Below, in pieces: positions 29,416-43,029 of a stretch of DNA of 64,000 nt (its first letter is position 1; the number at the start of each line of letters is the position of its first letter). A program made the translations under genes and the position numbers. Under the pieces are notes generated by a model. The model did not search any database. It saw only the letters and a program-made list of their open reading frames with translations, and was not told where the DNA came from. Source of the DNA: Aquipseudomonas ullengensis (lineage in GTDB: Bacteria > Pseudomonadota > Gammaproteobacteria > Pseudomonadales > Pseudomonadaceae). The DNA lies in contig NZ_JACJUD010000005.1 of assembly GCF_014174475.1 (NCBI RefSeq), forward strand, positions 62,001 to 126,000. The letters run 5' to 3'.

Positions 29416-32025
29416 TCAGCCTTTGCTTTCCACTTTCCACTTGCCGCCGGAGAAGAAGGCGCGCCAGCCGGTGGGCTTACCGTCCACCTCGCTCTGCACA
29501 TACTGCTCCTTGGTCTTGCGACTGTAGCGAATAACCGCCGGGCGGCCTTCCGGATCCTTTTTCGGAGCATCCAGCAGGAAGTGGTACTTCGGATCGATTT
29601 CGTCCTTGTGCGGAATCAGCTCCAACACCAACGGAGCACGGGTCTCGCGGTTCTTCGGGAACTGACTCGCAGCCAGGAACAGCCCCGACGCGCCGTCACG
29701 CAGCACGTAGGTGTCGTTGACCTTCTCGCACTTAAGTTCCGGCATCGGCACCGCATCCATCTTCGGTGGCGCCGCCTCGCCGCTGCGCAGCAGCTTGCGG
29801 GTGTTCTTGCAGGTGCTGTTGGTGCAACCGAAGAACTTGCCGAAACGACCAGTCTTCAGCTGCATCTCGCTGCCGCACTTGTCGCATTCCAAGCTCGGAC
29901 CTTCGTAGCCCTTGATGCGGTACTGGCCCTGCTCGATCTCGTAACCGGCGCAATCCGGATTGTTGCCGCAGATATGCAGCTTGCGGGTTTCGTCCAGCAG
30001 GTAGGCATCCATCGCCGTGGCGCAGATCGGGCAGCGATGCTTGTTCAGCAGCACGCGGGACTCCGACTCACCTTCGTCGTCCGCGGCAATCTCGTCGCCC
30101 GGAATCAGGTTGATGGTGGCTTTGCAGCGCTCTTTCGGTGGCAGGGCGTAACCCGAGCAACCGAGGAACACACCGGTGGATGCGGTACGGATCATCATCG
30201 GCCGGCCGCAGTCACGGCAGGCGATATCGGTAGGTGTCGGCTGGTTGGCACGCATGCCACTGTCGGCTTCACCCGCCACTTCAAGCTTCTTCTTGAAGTC
30301 GCCGTAGAACTCGTCGAGAACGTGCTTCCAGTCGCGCTCGCCCTGGGCCACGTCATCCAGATGCTCTTCCATGCCGGCGGTAAAGCCGTAGTCCATCAGG
30401 TTGGCGAAGCTCTCGTTGAGGCGCTCGGTGACAATGTCGCCCATCTTCTCGGCATAGAAGCGGCGATTCTGCACCGCCACATAGCCACGTTCCTGGATGG
30501 TCGAGATGATCGCCGCGTAAGTGGACGGTCGACCGATACCGCGTTTTTCCAGCTCCTTGACCAGGCTGGCTTCGGAGAAGCGCGCCGGCGGCTTGGTGAA
30601 ATGCTGGCTCGGGTCGAGCTTGATCAGCTTGAGTGCTTCGCCTTCGCTCATGTCCGGCAGCACGTCGTCTTCGCCGGGCTTGCTCTGTTGCGGTTGCGCC
30701 TTGGTGTAACCGTCGAACTTGAGGATACGGCCCTTGGCACGCAGCTCGAAGGCCCCGGCAGCCACTGTGACGCTGGTCGACAGGTATTCGGCGGGCGGCA
30801 TCTGGCAGGCAACGAACTGGCGCCAGATCAGCTCATAGAGGCGCTCAGCGTCACGCTCCATACCGGAGATCTGCGTCGGGCGAAGGTTGACGTCGGACGG
30901 ACGGATCGCTTCGTGCGCCTCCTGGGCGCCTTCCTTGCTCGAATAGACGTTGGCCTTGGCCGGCAGGTACTTCTTGCCGTATTCGCTTTCGATGAAGCCA
31001 CGCACCATCTCCACGGCATCAGCCGAGAGGTTGGTCGAGTCGGTACGCATGTAGGTGATGTAGCCCGCCTCGTAGAGACGCTGGGCCATCATCATGGTCT
31101 TCTTCACGCCGAAGCCGAGACGATTGCTCGCCGCCTGCTGCAAGGTCGAGGTGATATAGGGCGCCGATGGCTTGCTGCTGGTCGGACGATCTTCACGCTT
31201 GGCGATGCTGTAGCTGGAAGCCTTGAGCTTCTCCAGCGCAGCCATGGCCTGGGACTCGTTGACCGGCTTGAAGGCCTCGCCCTTCTCGCGAACCACTTCG
31301 AAACGCACATTGGCATTTTTGGCGGTGCCGAGATCCGCGTGCACTTCCCAGTACTCTTCCGGGACGAAGGCGCGGATTTCCTTCTCGCGTTCCACCACCA
31401 GCTTCACCGCCACCGACTGTACGCGGCCGGCGGACAGGCCACGGGCAATCTTCGCCCACAGCAGAGGCGAGACCATGTAGCCCACCACGCGATCGAGGAA
31501 ACGACGCGCCTGCTGGGCATTGACCCGGTTGATGTCGAGGTCGCCAGGCTTGGAGAAAGCCTCCTGGATGGCCTTCTTGGTGATTTCGTTGAACACCACG
31601 CGCTTGTAGCGGCTGTCATCCCCACCGATGGCTTCGCGCAGGTGCCAGGCAATGGCTTCCCCCTCGCGATCCAAGTCGGTTGCGAGATAGATGGTGTCGG
31701 CATCCTTGGCCAGGCGGCGCAGCTCCTCGATCACCTTCTCCTTGCCTGGAAGGATCTCGTACTTGGCTTTCCAGCCATGCTCCGGGTCGACGCCCATGCG
31801 GCTGAACAGCTGGCGCTTGGCTTTTTCCTTCGGCGACAGGGCCGGCGCTTCGGCCGCAGCGGCCTTACCGCGCTTGACCGGCTCCTTGGAGGCACTGGCG
31901 GAACCGCTGGTGGGCAGGTCACGAATATGGCCGATGCTCGACTTCACCACGTACTGGTTACCCAGGTACTTGTTGATGGTCTTGGCCTTGGCCGGGGATT
32001 CCACGATGACCAGCGATTTGCCCAT
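29416..32025 (-). CDS. topA: DNA topoisomerase I
   Basis: TopA relaxes negative supercoils. The 869-residue protein has the Toprim domain with the glutamate in IVESPAKAK and the acidic triad in TDLDREGE. The catalytic tyrosine is at about 325 ([11 protein letters not shown]), and the C-terminal part has zinc ribbons with cysteine pairs (CRDC, CPIC, CDKC, CTNSTC). An insertion of basic and alanine-rich residues near 40-65 follows the HIRDLP segment, as in other pseudomonads. It is transcribed alone from an AT-rich upstream stretch near 32.09 kb. Confidence 0.97.
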   Translation of the reverse strand: MGKSLVIVESPAKAKTINKYLGNQYVVKSSIGHIRDLPTSGSASASKEPVKRGKAAAAEAPALSPKEKAKRQLFSRMGVDPEHGWKAKYEILPGKEKVIEELRRLAKDADTIYLATDLDREGEAIAWHLREAIGGDDSRYKRVVFNEITKKAIQEAFSKPGDLDINRVNAQQARRFLDRVVGYMVSPLLWAKIARGLSAGRVQSVAVKLVVEREKEIRAFVPEEYWEVHADLGTAKNANVRFEVVREKGEAFKPVNESQAMAALEKLKASSYSIAKREDRPTSSKPSAPYITSTLQQAASNRLGFGVKKTMMMAQRLYEAGYITYMRTDSTNLSADAVEMVRGFIESEYGKKYLPAKANVYSSKEGAQEAHEAIRPSDVNLRPTQISGMERDAERLYELIWRQFVACQMPPAEYLSTSVTVAAGAFELRAKGRILKFDGYTKAQPQQSKPGEDDVLPDMSEGEALKLIKLDPSQHFTKPPARFSEASLVKELEKRGIGRPSTYAAIISTIQERGYVAVQNRRFYAEKMGDIVTERLNESFANLMDYGFTAGMEEHLDDVAQGERDWKHVLDEFYGDFKKKLEVAGEADSGMRANQPTPTDIACRDCGRPMMIRTASTGVFLGCSGYALPPKERCKATINLIPGDEIAADDEGESESRVLLNKHRCPICATAMDAYLLDETRKLHICGNNPDCAGYEIEQGQYRIKGYEGPSLECDKCGSEMQLKTGRFGKFFGCTNSTCKNTRKLLRSGEAAPPKMDAVPMPELKCEKVNDTYVLRDGASGLFLAASQFPKNRETRAPLVLELIPHKDEIDPKYHFLLDAPKKDPEGRPAVIRYSRKTKEQYVQSEVDGKPTGWRAFFSGGKWKVESKG

Positions 32026-32115
32026 GGACTGGAAAATTCCTGAATACGAAAAAGAATGAATAAGCGGCAGGAGCCTATAAAGGCACCGCTATATATAGTG
32101 GGCGTCGAGGCGCGG

Positions 32116-32370
32116 TCAAGCGTGACCGTCTTGCTCGCCCTGCGTAAACAGTGCCGGTTGCGCCTCAATCAAAGCAAAGCGCGGGAGTGTCTCGCCGTCC
32201 ACCTCGACGGTTCCACAGAACATCTCCAACGGGCGCACCCACAGACCGAACTCACCATACAGCGCCTGATAGACCACCAGCCACTCCTCGGTTTCCGAGT
32301 GCCTGGCCGTGCCAAACACGCGGTAGTGCGGGCCTTTGTAGTGCCGATAAAGACCGGGCTGCAATTGCAT
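32116..32370 (-). CDS. DUF1653 domain protein
   Basis: This 84-residue protein consists of a single DUF1653 domain, with the family pattern PGLYRHYKGPHYRVFGTARHSETEEWLVVYQ broken here into GLYRHYKG, Y-V-G-A-HSET and VVYQALYG. The function of the family is not known. It lies between topA and fadA, and its upstream neighbour is the fadA terminator. Confidence 0.87.
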   Translation of the reverse strand: MQLQPGLYRHYKGPHYRVFGTARHSETEEWLVVYQALYGEFGLWVRPLEMFCGTVEVDGETLPRFALIEAQPALFTQGEQDGHA

Positions 32371-32408
32371 GGTTCGACTCCTGAATCCTTGGGGAGCAGA
32401 AAAACAAA

Positions 32409-32435
32409 AACCGGGGCACTAGGCCCCGGTTCTTC
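32409..32435. terminator. Terminator after fadA
   Basis: AACCGGGGC/GCCCCGGTT is a hairpin just after the fadA stop on the minus strand, with an A-rich tract on the left that reads as a T-run on the minus strand. Confidence 0.85.
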
Positions 32436-32448
32436 CCTCTCTGAACGC

Positions 32449-33654
<1,206 letters not shown>

Positions 33655-35802
33655 TTAACCGAAAAACTTCTGGCCGTTTTTGGCCATTTCGCGAAGTTTG
33701 GCGGTCGGGTGGTACAGCGCGCCCAGGTCGGCATATTTGTCAGCCAGGGCTACGAATTCGGCTACACCGACGGAGTCGATGTAACGCAGCGCACCACCGC
33801 GGAAGGGCGGGAAGCCGATGCCGTAGATCAGGCCCATATCGGCCTCGGCAGCGGTCTCAACAATGCCGTCTTCCAGGCAACGAACGGTTTCCAGGCACAG
33901 CGGGATCATCATGAAATTGATGATGTCTTCGTCAGTCAGCTCGCGCTGCTCGACAACGACTTCCTTCAGCAGCTCGTAGGCAACTGGGTCGGAAACCTTT
34001 TTCGGCTTGCCGCGCTTGTCCATTTCGTAGGAGTAGAAGCCCTTGCCGTTCTTCTGACCCAGACGATTGGCGTCGTACATCACGTCGACGGCAGTCTTGC
34101 CTTCCACGGCCATACGGTCCGGGAAGCCTTCAGCCATCACGTCACGGCCGTGGTGGCCAGTGTCGATACCAACGACGTCGGACAGGTAAGCCGGGCCCAT
34201 GGGCCAGCCAAACTTCTCCATGACCTTGTCGATGCGCACGAAGTCAACACCGAAGCCCAGCAGCTTGGAGAAGCCACCGAAGTACGGGAACAGTACGCGG
34301 TTGACCAGGAAGCCCGGGCAATCGTTGACCACGATCGGGCTCTTGCCCATCTTCTTGGCGTAGGCAACGGTGGTCGCCACGGCTACTTCGCTGGACTTCT
34401 CGCCACGGATGACTTCGACCAGCGGCATCATGTGCACCGGGTTGAAGAAGTGCATGCCGACGAAGTTCTCCGGACGCTTGAGGGCCTTGGCCAGCAAGTT
34501 GATGGAGATGGTCGAGGTGTTGGAAGCCAGGATGGCGTCTTCACGAACCACGCCTTCCACTTCAGCCAGAACGATGGCTTTAACCTTCGGGTTCTCGACA
34601 ACGGCTTCGACGACGATGTCGACGTTACCGAAGTCGCCGTAGGACATGGTCGGGCGAATGGCGTTGAGGGCTTCAGCCATCTTGGCCGGAGTCATGCGGC
34701 CTTTCTCGACGCGCTTGCCGAGCAGCTTGGAAGCTTCGTTCAGACCCATCTGGATACCGTCTTCACGGATATCCTTCATCAGGATCGGCGTGCCTTTGGA
34801 AGCGGACTGGTAGGCGATACCGCCACCCATGATGCCAGCACCCAGCACGGCAGCCAGTTTCACGTCACGAGCGATTTCGTCGTGGTGTTTGGCTTTCTTT
34901 TTCAGTTCCTGGTCGTTGAGGAACAGGCCGATCAGGCTTTCCGCAACGGAGGTCTTGGCCAGCTTGACGAAACCAGCAGCTTCCACTTCCAGCGCTTTGT
35001 CGCGACCGAAGTTGGCGGCTTTCTGGATGGTCTTGATGGCTTCGACCGGAGCCGGGTAGTTCGGGCCGGCTTGACCAGCGACGAAACCTTTGGCGGTTTC
35101 GAAGGCCATCATTTGTTCAATGGCGTTGAGCTTGATCTTTTCCAGCTTCGGCTGACGCTTGGCCTTGTAGTCCAGCTCGCCGGAGATGGCGCGCTTGATC
35201 AGGTCCAGAGCGGCTTCCTTGAGCTTGTCAGCCTTGACCACGGCATCGACGGCGCCCACTTTCAGCGCGTCGGAAGCTTTGGCTTCCTTGCTGGAAGCGA
35301 TCCACTCGATGGCGTTGTCGGTGCCGATCACGCGCGGCAGGCGCACGGTGCCGCCGAAACCTGGGTAGATGCCCAGCTTGACTTCCGGCAGGCCGACCTT
35401 GGCGGTCTCGCTCATGACGCGGTAGTCACCCGCCAGGCACATCTCGAAACCGCCACCCAGGGCGATGCCGTTGATGGCGACCACGGTCGGTACGGAGAGG
35501 TCTTCGAAGTCGCTGAAGATCTTGTTGGCTTCGAGGTTGCCGGCTACCAGCTCTTCGTCGGGCAACTTGAAGTTTTCGACGAACTCGGTGATGTCAGCGC
35601 CGACGATGAATACGTCTTTGCCGCTGGTAACGATTACGCCCTTGATCGAACCGTCGGCCTTAATGGCGTCCACGGACTGGCGCAGTTCGCTCAGAGTGAG
35701 ACGGTTGAACTTGTTAACGGACTCACCCTTGAGGTCGAAATTCAATTCGACGATGCCGCCCTCAAGAGCCTTAACCGTGATGGCTTTACCTTCGTAAATC
35801 AT
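33655..35802 (-). CDS. fadB: Fatty acid oxidation complex alpha subunit FadB
   Basis: This 715-residue multifunctional enzyme has an N-terminal enoyl-CoA hydratase/isomerase domain (residues ~1-190, with [18 protein letters not shown]) and a 3-hydroxyacyl-CoA dehydrogenase domain. The NAD motif [14 protein letters not shown] lies near residue 320, and [14 protein letters not shown] carries the catalytic histidine. The start ATG at 35802 ([13 protein letters not shown]) has GGAG eight bases upstream; a longer frame up to 35907 is not supported. PsrA, encoded upstream in this window, is the known repressor of this operon in P. aeruginosa, although no consensus operator is evident here. Confidence 0.96.
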   Translation of the reverse strand: MIYEGKAITVKALEGGIVELNFDLKGESVNKFNRLTLSELRQSVDAIKADGSIKGVIVTSGKDVFIVGADITEFVENFKLPDEELVAGNLEANKIFSDFEDLSVPTVVAINGIALGGGFEMCLAGDYRVMSETAKVGLPEVKLGIYPGFGGTVRLPRVIGTDNAIEWIASSKEAKASDALKVGAVDAVVKADKLKEAALDLIKRAISGELDYKAKRQPKLEKIKLNAIEQMMAFETAKGFVAGQAGPNYPAPVEAIKTIQKAANFGRDKALEVEAAGFVKLAKTSVAESLIGLFLNDQELKKKAKHHDEIARDVKLAAVLGAGIMGGGIAYQSASKGTPILMKDIREDGIQMGLNEASKLLGKRVEKGRMTPAKMAEALNAIRPTMSYGDFGNVDIVVEAVVENPKVKAIVLAEVEGVVREDAILASNTSTISINLLAKALKRPENFVGMHFFNPVHMMPLVEVIRGEKSSEVAVATTVAYAKKMGKSPIVVNDCPGFLVNRVLFPYFGGFSKLLGFGVDFVRIDKVMEKFGWPMGPAYLSDVVGIDTGHHGRDVMAEGFPDRMAVEGKTAVDVMYDANRLGQKNGKGFYSYEMDKRGKPKKVSDPVAYELLKEVVVEQRELTDEDIINFMMIPLCLETVRCLEDGIVETAAEADMGLIYGIGFPPFRGGALRYIDSVGVAEFVALADKYADLGALYHPTAKLREMAKNGQKFFG

Positions 35803-36187
35803 CAACTGATCTCCACGGTATGGAAGCTGAACAGTACACATCGGAGCCAACCTGCAGGCTCGCCCGCGGCGCAGCCGTCGAGCATAGCCGCAATCGGCCT
35901 GGCACACCCACCGACGCGATAATCGGGCTGTATAGGCGTTGCCGCTGGTGGCAAACGCTCAATTCATACGCCCGTTTGATTTGGGTGCGCACACATTCTG
36001 TGAAAAGCACCCAATTGTCAATTGCCCGTCCGTAACACCCAGCCAAGAGGTATTGACCGATTCTCCTTGCAACAACCCGCAAAGCCAGGAATCACCGGTA
36101 GCCGCATACGCCCACCCGGCATCGGCCGACTGGCTTTGTATTATTCAGACGCTGAATTCTGCTGAGATTTCAGTAGAAATCGGCGGT
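35803..36187. other. 385-base intergenic region upstream of fadBA
   Basis: No gene was found. On the minus strand a perfect TTGACA (36021-36016) is followed at normal spacing by only a weak -10 (GAATGT). A hexamer pair CAAACG (35952-35957) and CGTTTG (35973-35978) forms an inverted repeat with a 15-base spacer, too wide for the PsrA consensus. The stretch at 36130-36185 is AT-rich with short self-complementary pieces. I take this as the fadBA control region. Confidence 0.5.
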
Positions 36188-36625
36188 TCAGGCCACCGCC
36201 GCCAACAGATCAGCGACCCGTTGCAACTCGACCTCGCCGCCGCGCTCGCCCCAGTACAACGCCACCATCTGCCGGCTGGCCTCGACCTTGTACACATCCG
36301 CCGGCAAGGTGGCCAAACGCTCGAGCAGCGCCGCATCGGTACAGGGCTCACGCCACTGGTTGAGCCATTCTCCCGGCGCGCTCTGCCAGTAGGCCCAGCT
36401 GTCATCACGCCCGGCACGGCGGCCACGGTGATATTGAGCGCAGCTGCCTGGCGGGTCGCAGGCCAGCCAGTGCGGCCACTCCGGCTGAGTCAACTGCATG
36501 GCCAGACCCAGACGGCGCGCGGCCAGGCGCTGAGCCATCTGCCCGCTCTGGCGACGCGAAGGACGCAGCCAGACCAGCGGGCTGAGCATCGCAACAATGA
36601 GCAAAACCACGATCCAGCCGGTCAT
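36188..36625 (-). CDS. Membrane-anchored hypothetical protein
   Basis: This 145-residue protein has one N-terminal transmembrane helix (TGWIVVLLIVAMLSPLVWL) followed by a basic stretch (RPSRRQSG) and a soluble domain of about 110 residues rich in tryptophan. The N-in orientation would leave the soluble part cytosolic. I do not recognise the domain. It is conserved between fadBA and the universal stress gene in pseudomonads. It is divergent from the usp gene. Confidence 0.75.
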   Translation of the reverse strand: MTGWIVVLLIVAMLSPLVWLRPSRRQSGQMAQRLAARRLGLAMQLTQPEWPHWLACDPPGSCAQYHRGRRAGRDDSWAYWQSAPGEWLNQWREPCTDAALLERLATLPADVYKVEASRQMVALYWGERGGEVELQRVADLLAAVA

Positions 36626-36716
36626 ACCTGTATCACCCCGCAGGAAAAGCCTGTGCTATATGGCAAGGTAGCCATACTAAAAATCAAAGATCTGCCCGAC
36701 CAAGGAGGATACCCAC

Positions 36717-37154
36717 ATGCCCTATCAGCACATTCTGATCGCCGTCGACCTGACAGATGAATGCCATCCGGTGGTGCAACGCGCCCTGGCCATCGCCACC
36801 AGCAGCGCCGCCAAGGCCTCCCTGGTGCATATCATCGAACCGATGGCCATGGCCTTTGGCGGTGATGTACCGATGGACTTGTCGACCCTGCAACAGCAGC
36901 AGTTCGACCAGGCCCGCGAGCGCCTGCAGAGCTTTGCCGGGCAGTACCCGCAACTGGGCAGCGACATGCGCCACCTGGCCTACGGTCAGCCCCGCCAGGA
37001 GATCCATCGCCTAGCCGAAGAGCAAGGCTGCGACCTGATCGTGGTCGGCAGCCACGGTCGTCATGGCCTCGCCCTGCTGCTTGGCTCCACCGCCAACGAC
37101 GTCCTGCACGGTGCGCCCTGCGATGTGCTCGCCGTGCGCCTGAAGAAGTCCTAA
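36717..37154 (+). CDS. Universal stress protein (UspA family)
   Basis: This 145-residue single-domain Usp begins MPYQHILIAVDLTDE, with a typical beta strand and aspartate, and ends with VVGSHGRHGLALLLGSTANDV. The nucleotide motif G2xG9xG[ST] is one residue short here, so ATP binding is less sure than in MJ0577-type proteins. A strong AAGGAGG ribosome site precedes the ATG. The gene stands alone, and its stop codon overlaps the first bases of a MITE-like repeat. Confidence 0.92.
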   Translation: MPYQHILIAVDLTDECHPVVQRALAIATSSAAKASLVHIIEPMAMAFGGDVPMDLSTLQQQQFDQARERLQSFAGQYPQLGSDMRHLAYGQPRQEIHRLAEEQGCDLIVVGSHGRHGLALLLGSTANDVLHGAPCDVLAVRLKKS

Positions 37155-37294
37155 GAGCCTGTTACGGCCTCCTGACTCGCGGCCAGACCGCGTTAAAAAC
37201 GGCCTCGGAATGCTCATTTACAACTCGTAAACTGCGCTTCCTCGGCCGTTTTTGTCTTGTCTGGCTCTAATTCAGAAGACCGTAAACAGGCTCT
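37154..37294. repeat. MITE-like inverted-repeat element, copy 1
   Basis: This 141-base element is bounded by AGAGCCTGTTACGG on the left and CCGTAAACAGGCTCT on the right, which are inverted copies with a one-base insertion. Inside are a second inverted pair (AAAAACGGCC at 37195-37204, GGCCGTTTTT at 37244-37253) and a small central hairpin TTTAC-N5-GTAAA. A diverged second copy lies at 46775-46971. There is no coding capacity. Confidence 0.75.
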
Positions 37295-37315
37295 ATGCCG
37301 GCCAAGGCTTGCGCC

Positions 37316-38002
37316 CTACTCCCCTGGTTCGCCCGCGCTCATCACCAGCGGGCGAATCTTCTGCAGTTGCGTCTCCAGCGACACGGTCATGCTCGATGAC
37401 ATGGAGAAGAAGGTCAGGAAGGCCTTGAGGTTGGAGTCGCCTTCACAGGTATCGTGAATGCGCTGCCAGAACGCCTGATTGACCAACTGCAACTGCTGGA
37501 ACTGCTTGACCAGCCCCTTCAACTCCCAATCCGCACGCCGCCCTTCACGGAAGTTGAAGTATTGCCGCGCCAGGTACAGCGAGATGGCGCGCAGGATGAA
37601 CTCCTGGCTACTGGCGAACGGCAGGTGGTTGTGCGCCATCGGCTTGAGCTTGCCCAGCACCGGACAGGCGCTGGTAGCCATGATCACCCCGAGCAGCGAG
37701 CGCAAACCTTCTTCCAGGCCGACATGTTTGGTGTATTCACGCTCCGGCGTGCGCACCCAGACATGCGCCTTCTTCACGGCCGGCAAGCCGTGGAAGTCTT
37801 CGATCACCCGATGCAAGTCCACGGCCGCAGGGCAGCACTTGAACTCTTCCTTCTTCAGCGGGCAGTTGCTGCATTGATTGTTTTCCAGGCGCGTCCACTT
37901 TGGCGCGGCCTCGGCACCCTGGGGGTCATACTGACGGTCCAGCTCGATCCTGTAGCTGAACTGATGGTTGTCATCCAGGGTGATGCGGTACTCAATTGCC
38001 AT
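37316..38002 (-). CDS. Conserved protein with cysteine cluster
   Basis: This 228-residue cytosolic protein has a cysteine cluster near residues 45-58 (CSNCPLKKEEFKCCPA) that could bind metal, and a further HxxxxxS/TSACP segment. The rest is helical (FWQRIHDTCEGDSNLKAFL). The start was placed at MAIEYRITLDD (38002) with GGAGA five bases upstream, not at 38044. It is downstream of uup with 20 bases between, so probably co-transcribed. I do not recognise its function; the domain is conserved in pseudomonads. Confidence 0.8.
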   Translation of the reverse strand: MAIEYRITLDDNHQFSYRIELDRQYDPQGAEAAPKWTRLENNQCSNCPLKKEEFKCCPAAVDLHRVIEDFHGLPAVKKAHVWVRTPEREYTKHVGLEEGLRSLLGVIMATSACPVLGKLKPMAHNHLPFASSQEFILRAISLYLARQYFNFREGRRADWELKGLVKQFQQLQLVNQAFWQRIHDTCEGDSNLKAFLTFFSMSSSMTVSLETQLQKIRPLVMSAGEPGE

Positions 38003-38022
38003 GCATGTCTCCGACAGGCTTT

Positions 38023-39936
<1,914 letters not shown>

Positions 39937-40136
39937 AATAAAAGGCTACTTACAAAAAACCGGGGAGGCATTCTAACCGACTTGCCAGGCGATCATGCTG
40001 GCATTTATGCATCACCGCTCACGCTTACGGCGCGCGGTCATGCCCATGCTTTCGCCTGCGCACGGCAAAAGGCTAAGCTAGGCCTACTCGGTGCCGGCTC
40101 TGCCGCCACCCATCACGATTTCTGCCCGGAAGTGTC

Positions 40137-42065
40137 ATGCGCCGTTCTCTGCTCAGCCTGTTTTCCTGCCTGCTTCTCTGTACCGCCACCTTTCCCAGCG
40201 TCCAGGCCGCCAGCCTGGCCCAGCAGCGACAGATGTACGACGAAGCCAAGCGCGCCCTGGCCAAGGGCGACAAAGGGCCGTACCAGTTGTATGCCAAGGC
40301 CCTTCGCGACTACCCGCTGGAGCCGTACCTGGCGTACGACGAGCTGACCGCACGCTTGAAATGGGCGAGCAACGAGGAAATCGAAGCTTTCCTCACCGAG
40401 CACGGCGACCTGCCGCAAGCCGGCTGGATGAAACTACGCTGGCTGCGCTGGCTGTCCGAGCGCGGCGAATGGCAGACCTTCGCCAATCACTACGACCCCA
40501 AGCTCAATTTCACCGAGCTGGACTGCCTGTTCGGCCAGTACCAGCTCAAGCACGGCATGCAGGCCGAAGGCAACGCCACCGCCGAGAAGCTCTGGCTGGT
40601 CGGCAAGTCGCAGCCGAATGCCTGCGACGCGCTGTTCGACCTGTGGCACGCCAACGGTCAACTGACCGAAGAGCGCCGCTGGCAACGCGCCAAGCTGGCC
40701 GCCGAGGCCCGCAACTATGGCCTGGCCAGCCACTTGGTGAAGACCCTGCCAAGCCTCGCCACCCAGGGCAAACTGCTGCTCGACGTGGCGCAGAACCCGC
40801 AACTGCTGAGCCAGACTGGCCGCTTCACGCCGGCCGACCAGGCCATGTCCGACGTCGTCAGCCTGGGCCTGCGCCGCCTGGCCCGCCAGGACCCGGAAAA
40901 GGCGATCAAGCTGCTCGACACCTATGCCAGCAAGATGGCCTTCTCCAAGGAAGAAAAAGTCGCCATCGCCCGTGAAATCGGCCTGACCCTGGCGCGCAAG
41001 TTCGACATCCGCGCCCTGCAGATCATGACCCAGTACGACCCGGAGCTGCGCGACAACACCGTATCCGAATGGCGCGCCCGCCTGCTGCTGCGCCACGGCC
41101 GCTGGGACGAGGCCTACCAGCTCACCAGTCGCCTGCCCGCCGACCTGGCCAGCACCACCCGCTGGCGCTACTGGCAGGCACGCAGCCTGCAGCTGGCCCA
41201 GCCACAGAATCCGCAAGCGCAGGTGCTGTACCAGCCGCTGGCCAAGGAACGCGATTTCTATGGTTTCCTCGCGGCCGACCGCATCGAAGCGCCCTACAGC
41301 CTGAACAACAAGCCGCTGGCGCTCGACCCGAAAGTCATCCAGAAGGTCAGTAACACCGCCGGCATCCGTCGCGCCTTGGAGTTTCATGATCGCGGCCAGA
41401 TCGTCGATGGGCGCCGCGAGTGGTACCACGTCAGCCGCCTGTTCAGCCGCGACGAGCTGGTGGCCCAGGCCAAGCTCGCCTACGATAAGCAGTGGTACTT
41501 CCCGGCCATCCGCACCATCAGCCAGGCCAAATATTGGGATGACCTGGATATCCGCTTCCCGATGGCCTATCGCAATAACCTGACCAGCCAGGCCAAGGCC
41601 CGCGGCCTGCACTCCAGCTGGGTGTTCGCCATTACCCGCCAGGAAAGCGCCTTCATGGCCGACGCCCGCTCGCCGGTCGGCGCCATGGGCCTGATGCAGC
41701 TGATGCCAGCCACCGCCAAGGAAACCGCACGCAAGTTCGGCATCCAACTGGCCAATCCACAGCAAGTGCTGGTACCGGAAAAGAACATCCAGCTCGGCGC
41801 CGCCTACCTCAGCCAGGTGCACGGCCAGTTCAACGGCAACCGCGTGCTCGCCTCAGCCGCCTACAACGCCGGCCCGGGTCGCGTGCGCCAGTGGCTCAAA
41901 GGCGCCGACCACCTGGCCTTCGACGTGTGGGTGGAGAACATCCCGTTCGATGAAACCCGCCAGTACGTGCAGAACGTGCTGTCTTACTCAGTGATCTACG
42001 GCCAGAAACTCAACGCCCCCACCCCGCTGGTGGACTGGCATGAGCGCTTCTTCGACGATCAGTAA
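40137..42065 (+). CDS. slt: Soluble lytic transglycosylase Slt
   Basis: Slt cleaves peptidoglycan to 1,6-anhydromuropeptides, which are later substrates for NagZ. The 642-residue protein has a signal peptide (RRSLLSLFSCLLLCTATFPSVQA), the long alpha-superhelical U domain, and a C-terminal SLT domain with the catalytic glutamate at about 503 (TRQESAFMADARSPVGAMGLMQLMP in two pieces). A GGAAG site precedes the ATG. The gene is monocistronic and followed by a 26-base perfect palindrome. Confidence 0.95.
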   Translation: MRRSLLSLFSCLLLCTATFPSVQAASLAQQRQMYDEAKRALAKGDKGPYQLYAKALRDYPLEPYLAYDELTARLKWASNEEIEAFLTEHGDLPQAGWMKLRWLRWLSERGEWQTFANHYDPKLNFTELDCLFGQYQLKHGMQAEGNATAEKLWLVGKSQPNACDALFDLWHANGQLTEERRWQRAKLAAEARNYGLASHLVKTLPSLATQGKLLLDVAQNPQLLSQTGRFTPADQAMSDVVSLGLRRLARQDPEKAIKLLDTYASKMAFSKEEKVAIAREIGLTLARKFDIRALQIMTQYDPELRDNTVSEWRARLLLRHGRWDEAYQLTSRLPADLASTTRWRYWQARSLQLAQPQNPQAQVLYQPLAKERDFYGFLAADRIEAPYSLNNKPLALDPKVIQKVSNTAGIRRALEFHDRGQIVDGRREWYHVSRLFSRDELVAQAKLAYDKQWYFPAIRTISQAKYWDDLDIRFPMAYRNNLTSQAKARGLHSSWVFAITRQESAFMADARSPVGAMGLMQLMPATAKETARKFGIQLANPQQVLVPEKNIQLGAAYLSQVHGQFNGNRVLASAAYNAGPGRVRQWLKGADHLAFDVWVENIPFDETRQYVQNVLSYSVIYGQKLNAPTPLVDWHERFFDDQ

Positions 42066-42070
42066 AACGC

Positions 42071-42098
42071 AAACGGGCGCCCTAGGGCGCCCGTTTAG
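42071..42098. terminator. Terminator between slt and MOSC gene
   Basis: The perfect palindrome AAACGGGCGCCC/GGGCGCCCGTTT (42071-42096) lies between the convergent slt and MOSC genes. The T-tract is short. Confidence 0.75.
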
Positions 42099-42122
42099 TC
42101 TCTGCCGATCACGGCAAACGGC

Positions 42123-42926
42123 CTACTCCAGCACCTCGACCGCCATGCCCTGGCGCAGCTCGCCGACGCCACGCGGCAACAGGTTCTGCCCGAAGTACAC
42201 ATCACCCTCGCGCTCGCGGTAGGTCTTCAGGGTCGTCAGCGGTTCACGATCAGCGCTACGCTCGCCGGTCTGCGGGTCGAGGGTGGTGAGGATGCAGCGG
42301 CTGCAGCCCTTGGCCACGTCGAACTCCACGCCACCGATACGGATGCGCTTCCAGCTGTCCTCGGCATAGGGCGCGCTGCCCTGTACCACCAGGTTGGGCC
42401 GAAAGCGCAGCATCTCCAGCGGTCGTCCGACACGCGCCGAAAGGTCATCGAGCGAAGCCTGGCCGATTAGCAGCAGCGGAAAACCGTCGGCGAAGGCGAC
42501 CTTGTCGCCCACCTGCGCATAGCCGGTATCGACCTGCCGGGCGCGGCTTTCCGGCACCTGCACCAGGCGGCAGGCACGACCAATAAAGCGGCTCAGCCAC
42601 TCGGCCGCCGCATCGCCGGCATCCGGCACGCGCAGGCTGTCGCGCCACACCGTAACGCCACGCAGCTCGGCATCGGGTTCGGGCAGCGCCACGTCCAGGC
42701 GGGTGCAGCCCGGTGCGTTCAGGGTCAGACCGCCTGCGGCGTTGTACAGCGCGCTAATCCGCCCCATTTGCGGCAGCAGACGCTGGGTGAGGAAGCGCCC
42801 GGTGGCCTCTTCGACCAGCATCCAGCGACGATCGCCCGCCAGGCCCAAGGCCTCCAGATTCACACGCTCCAGGCGCTCGGCCTGGCCAGACTTGAGCGGG
42901 TAGCGATAAAGCGCGGCAAGTTGCAT
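42123..42926 (-). CDS. MOSC domain protein
   Basis: This 267-residue protein has an N-terminal MOSC_N beta-barrel ([15 protein letters not shown]...) and a C-terminal MOSC domain with the conserved cysteine in KGCSRCIL near residue 210. MOSC proteins bind molybdenum cofactor or sulfur; relatives (YcbX, mARC) reduce N-hydroxylated compounds. I chose the ATG at 42926 (MQLAALYR), which has AAGGA eight bases upstream. The molybdenum cofactor genes moeA, moaB and mobA lie 11 kb downstream in this window. Confidence 0.9.
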   Translation of the reverse strand: MQLAALYRYPLKSGQAERLERVNLEALGLAGDRRWMLVEEATGRFLTQRLLPQMGRISALYNAAGGLTLNAPGCTRLDVALPEPDAELRGVTVWRDSLRVPDAGDAAAEWLSRFIGRACRLVQVPESRARQVDTGYAQVGDKVAFADGFPLLLIGQASLDDLSARVGRPLEMLRFRPNLVVQGSAPYAEDSWKRIRIGGVEFDVAKGCSRCILTTLDPQTGERSADREPLTTLKTYREREGDVYFGQNLLPRGVGELRQGMAVEVLE

Positions 42927-43029
42927 GAGCAACATCCTTGAGGCAGATTACGGGAACGAGTGCGAGCCGAGTCTGGATGTTTTTTGTCCAGGGAGCTCGC
43001 ACCACATAATAATAAAGACGAGAAAGACC

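Noticed and set aside
29581-32043. An 820-codon open frame antisense to topA
   Set aside because: Shadow of a well-supported gene; composition is unlike a real protein.
35952-35978. PsrA operator upstream of fadB
   Set aside because: The half sites are 15 bases apart, whereas the motif allows 2-4.
42925-43029. Longer N-terminus of the chemoreceptor
   Set aside because: It would overlap the divergent MOSC start and adds 35 residues unlike a receptor N-terminus.
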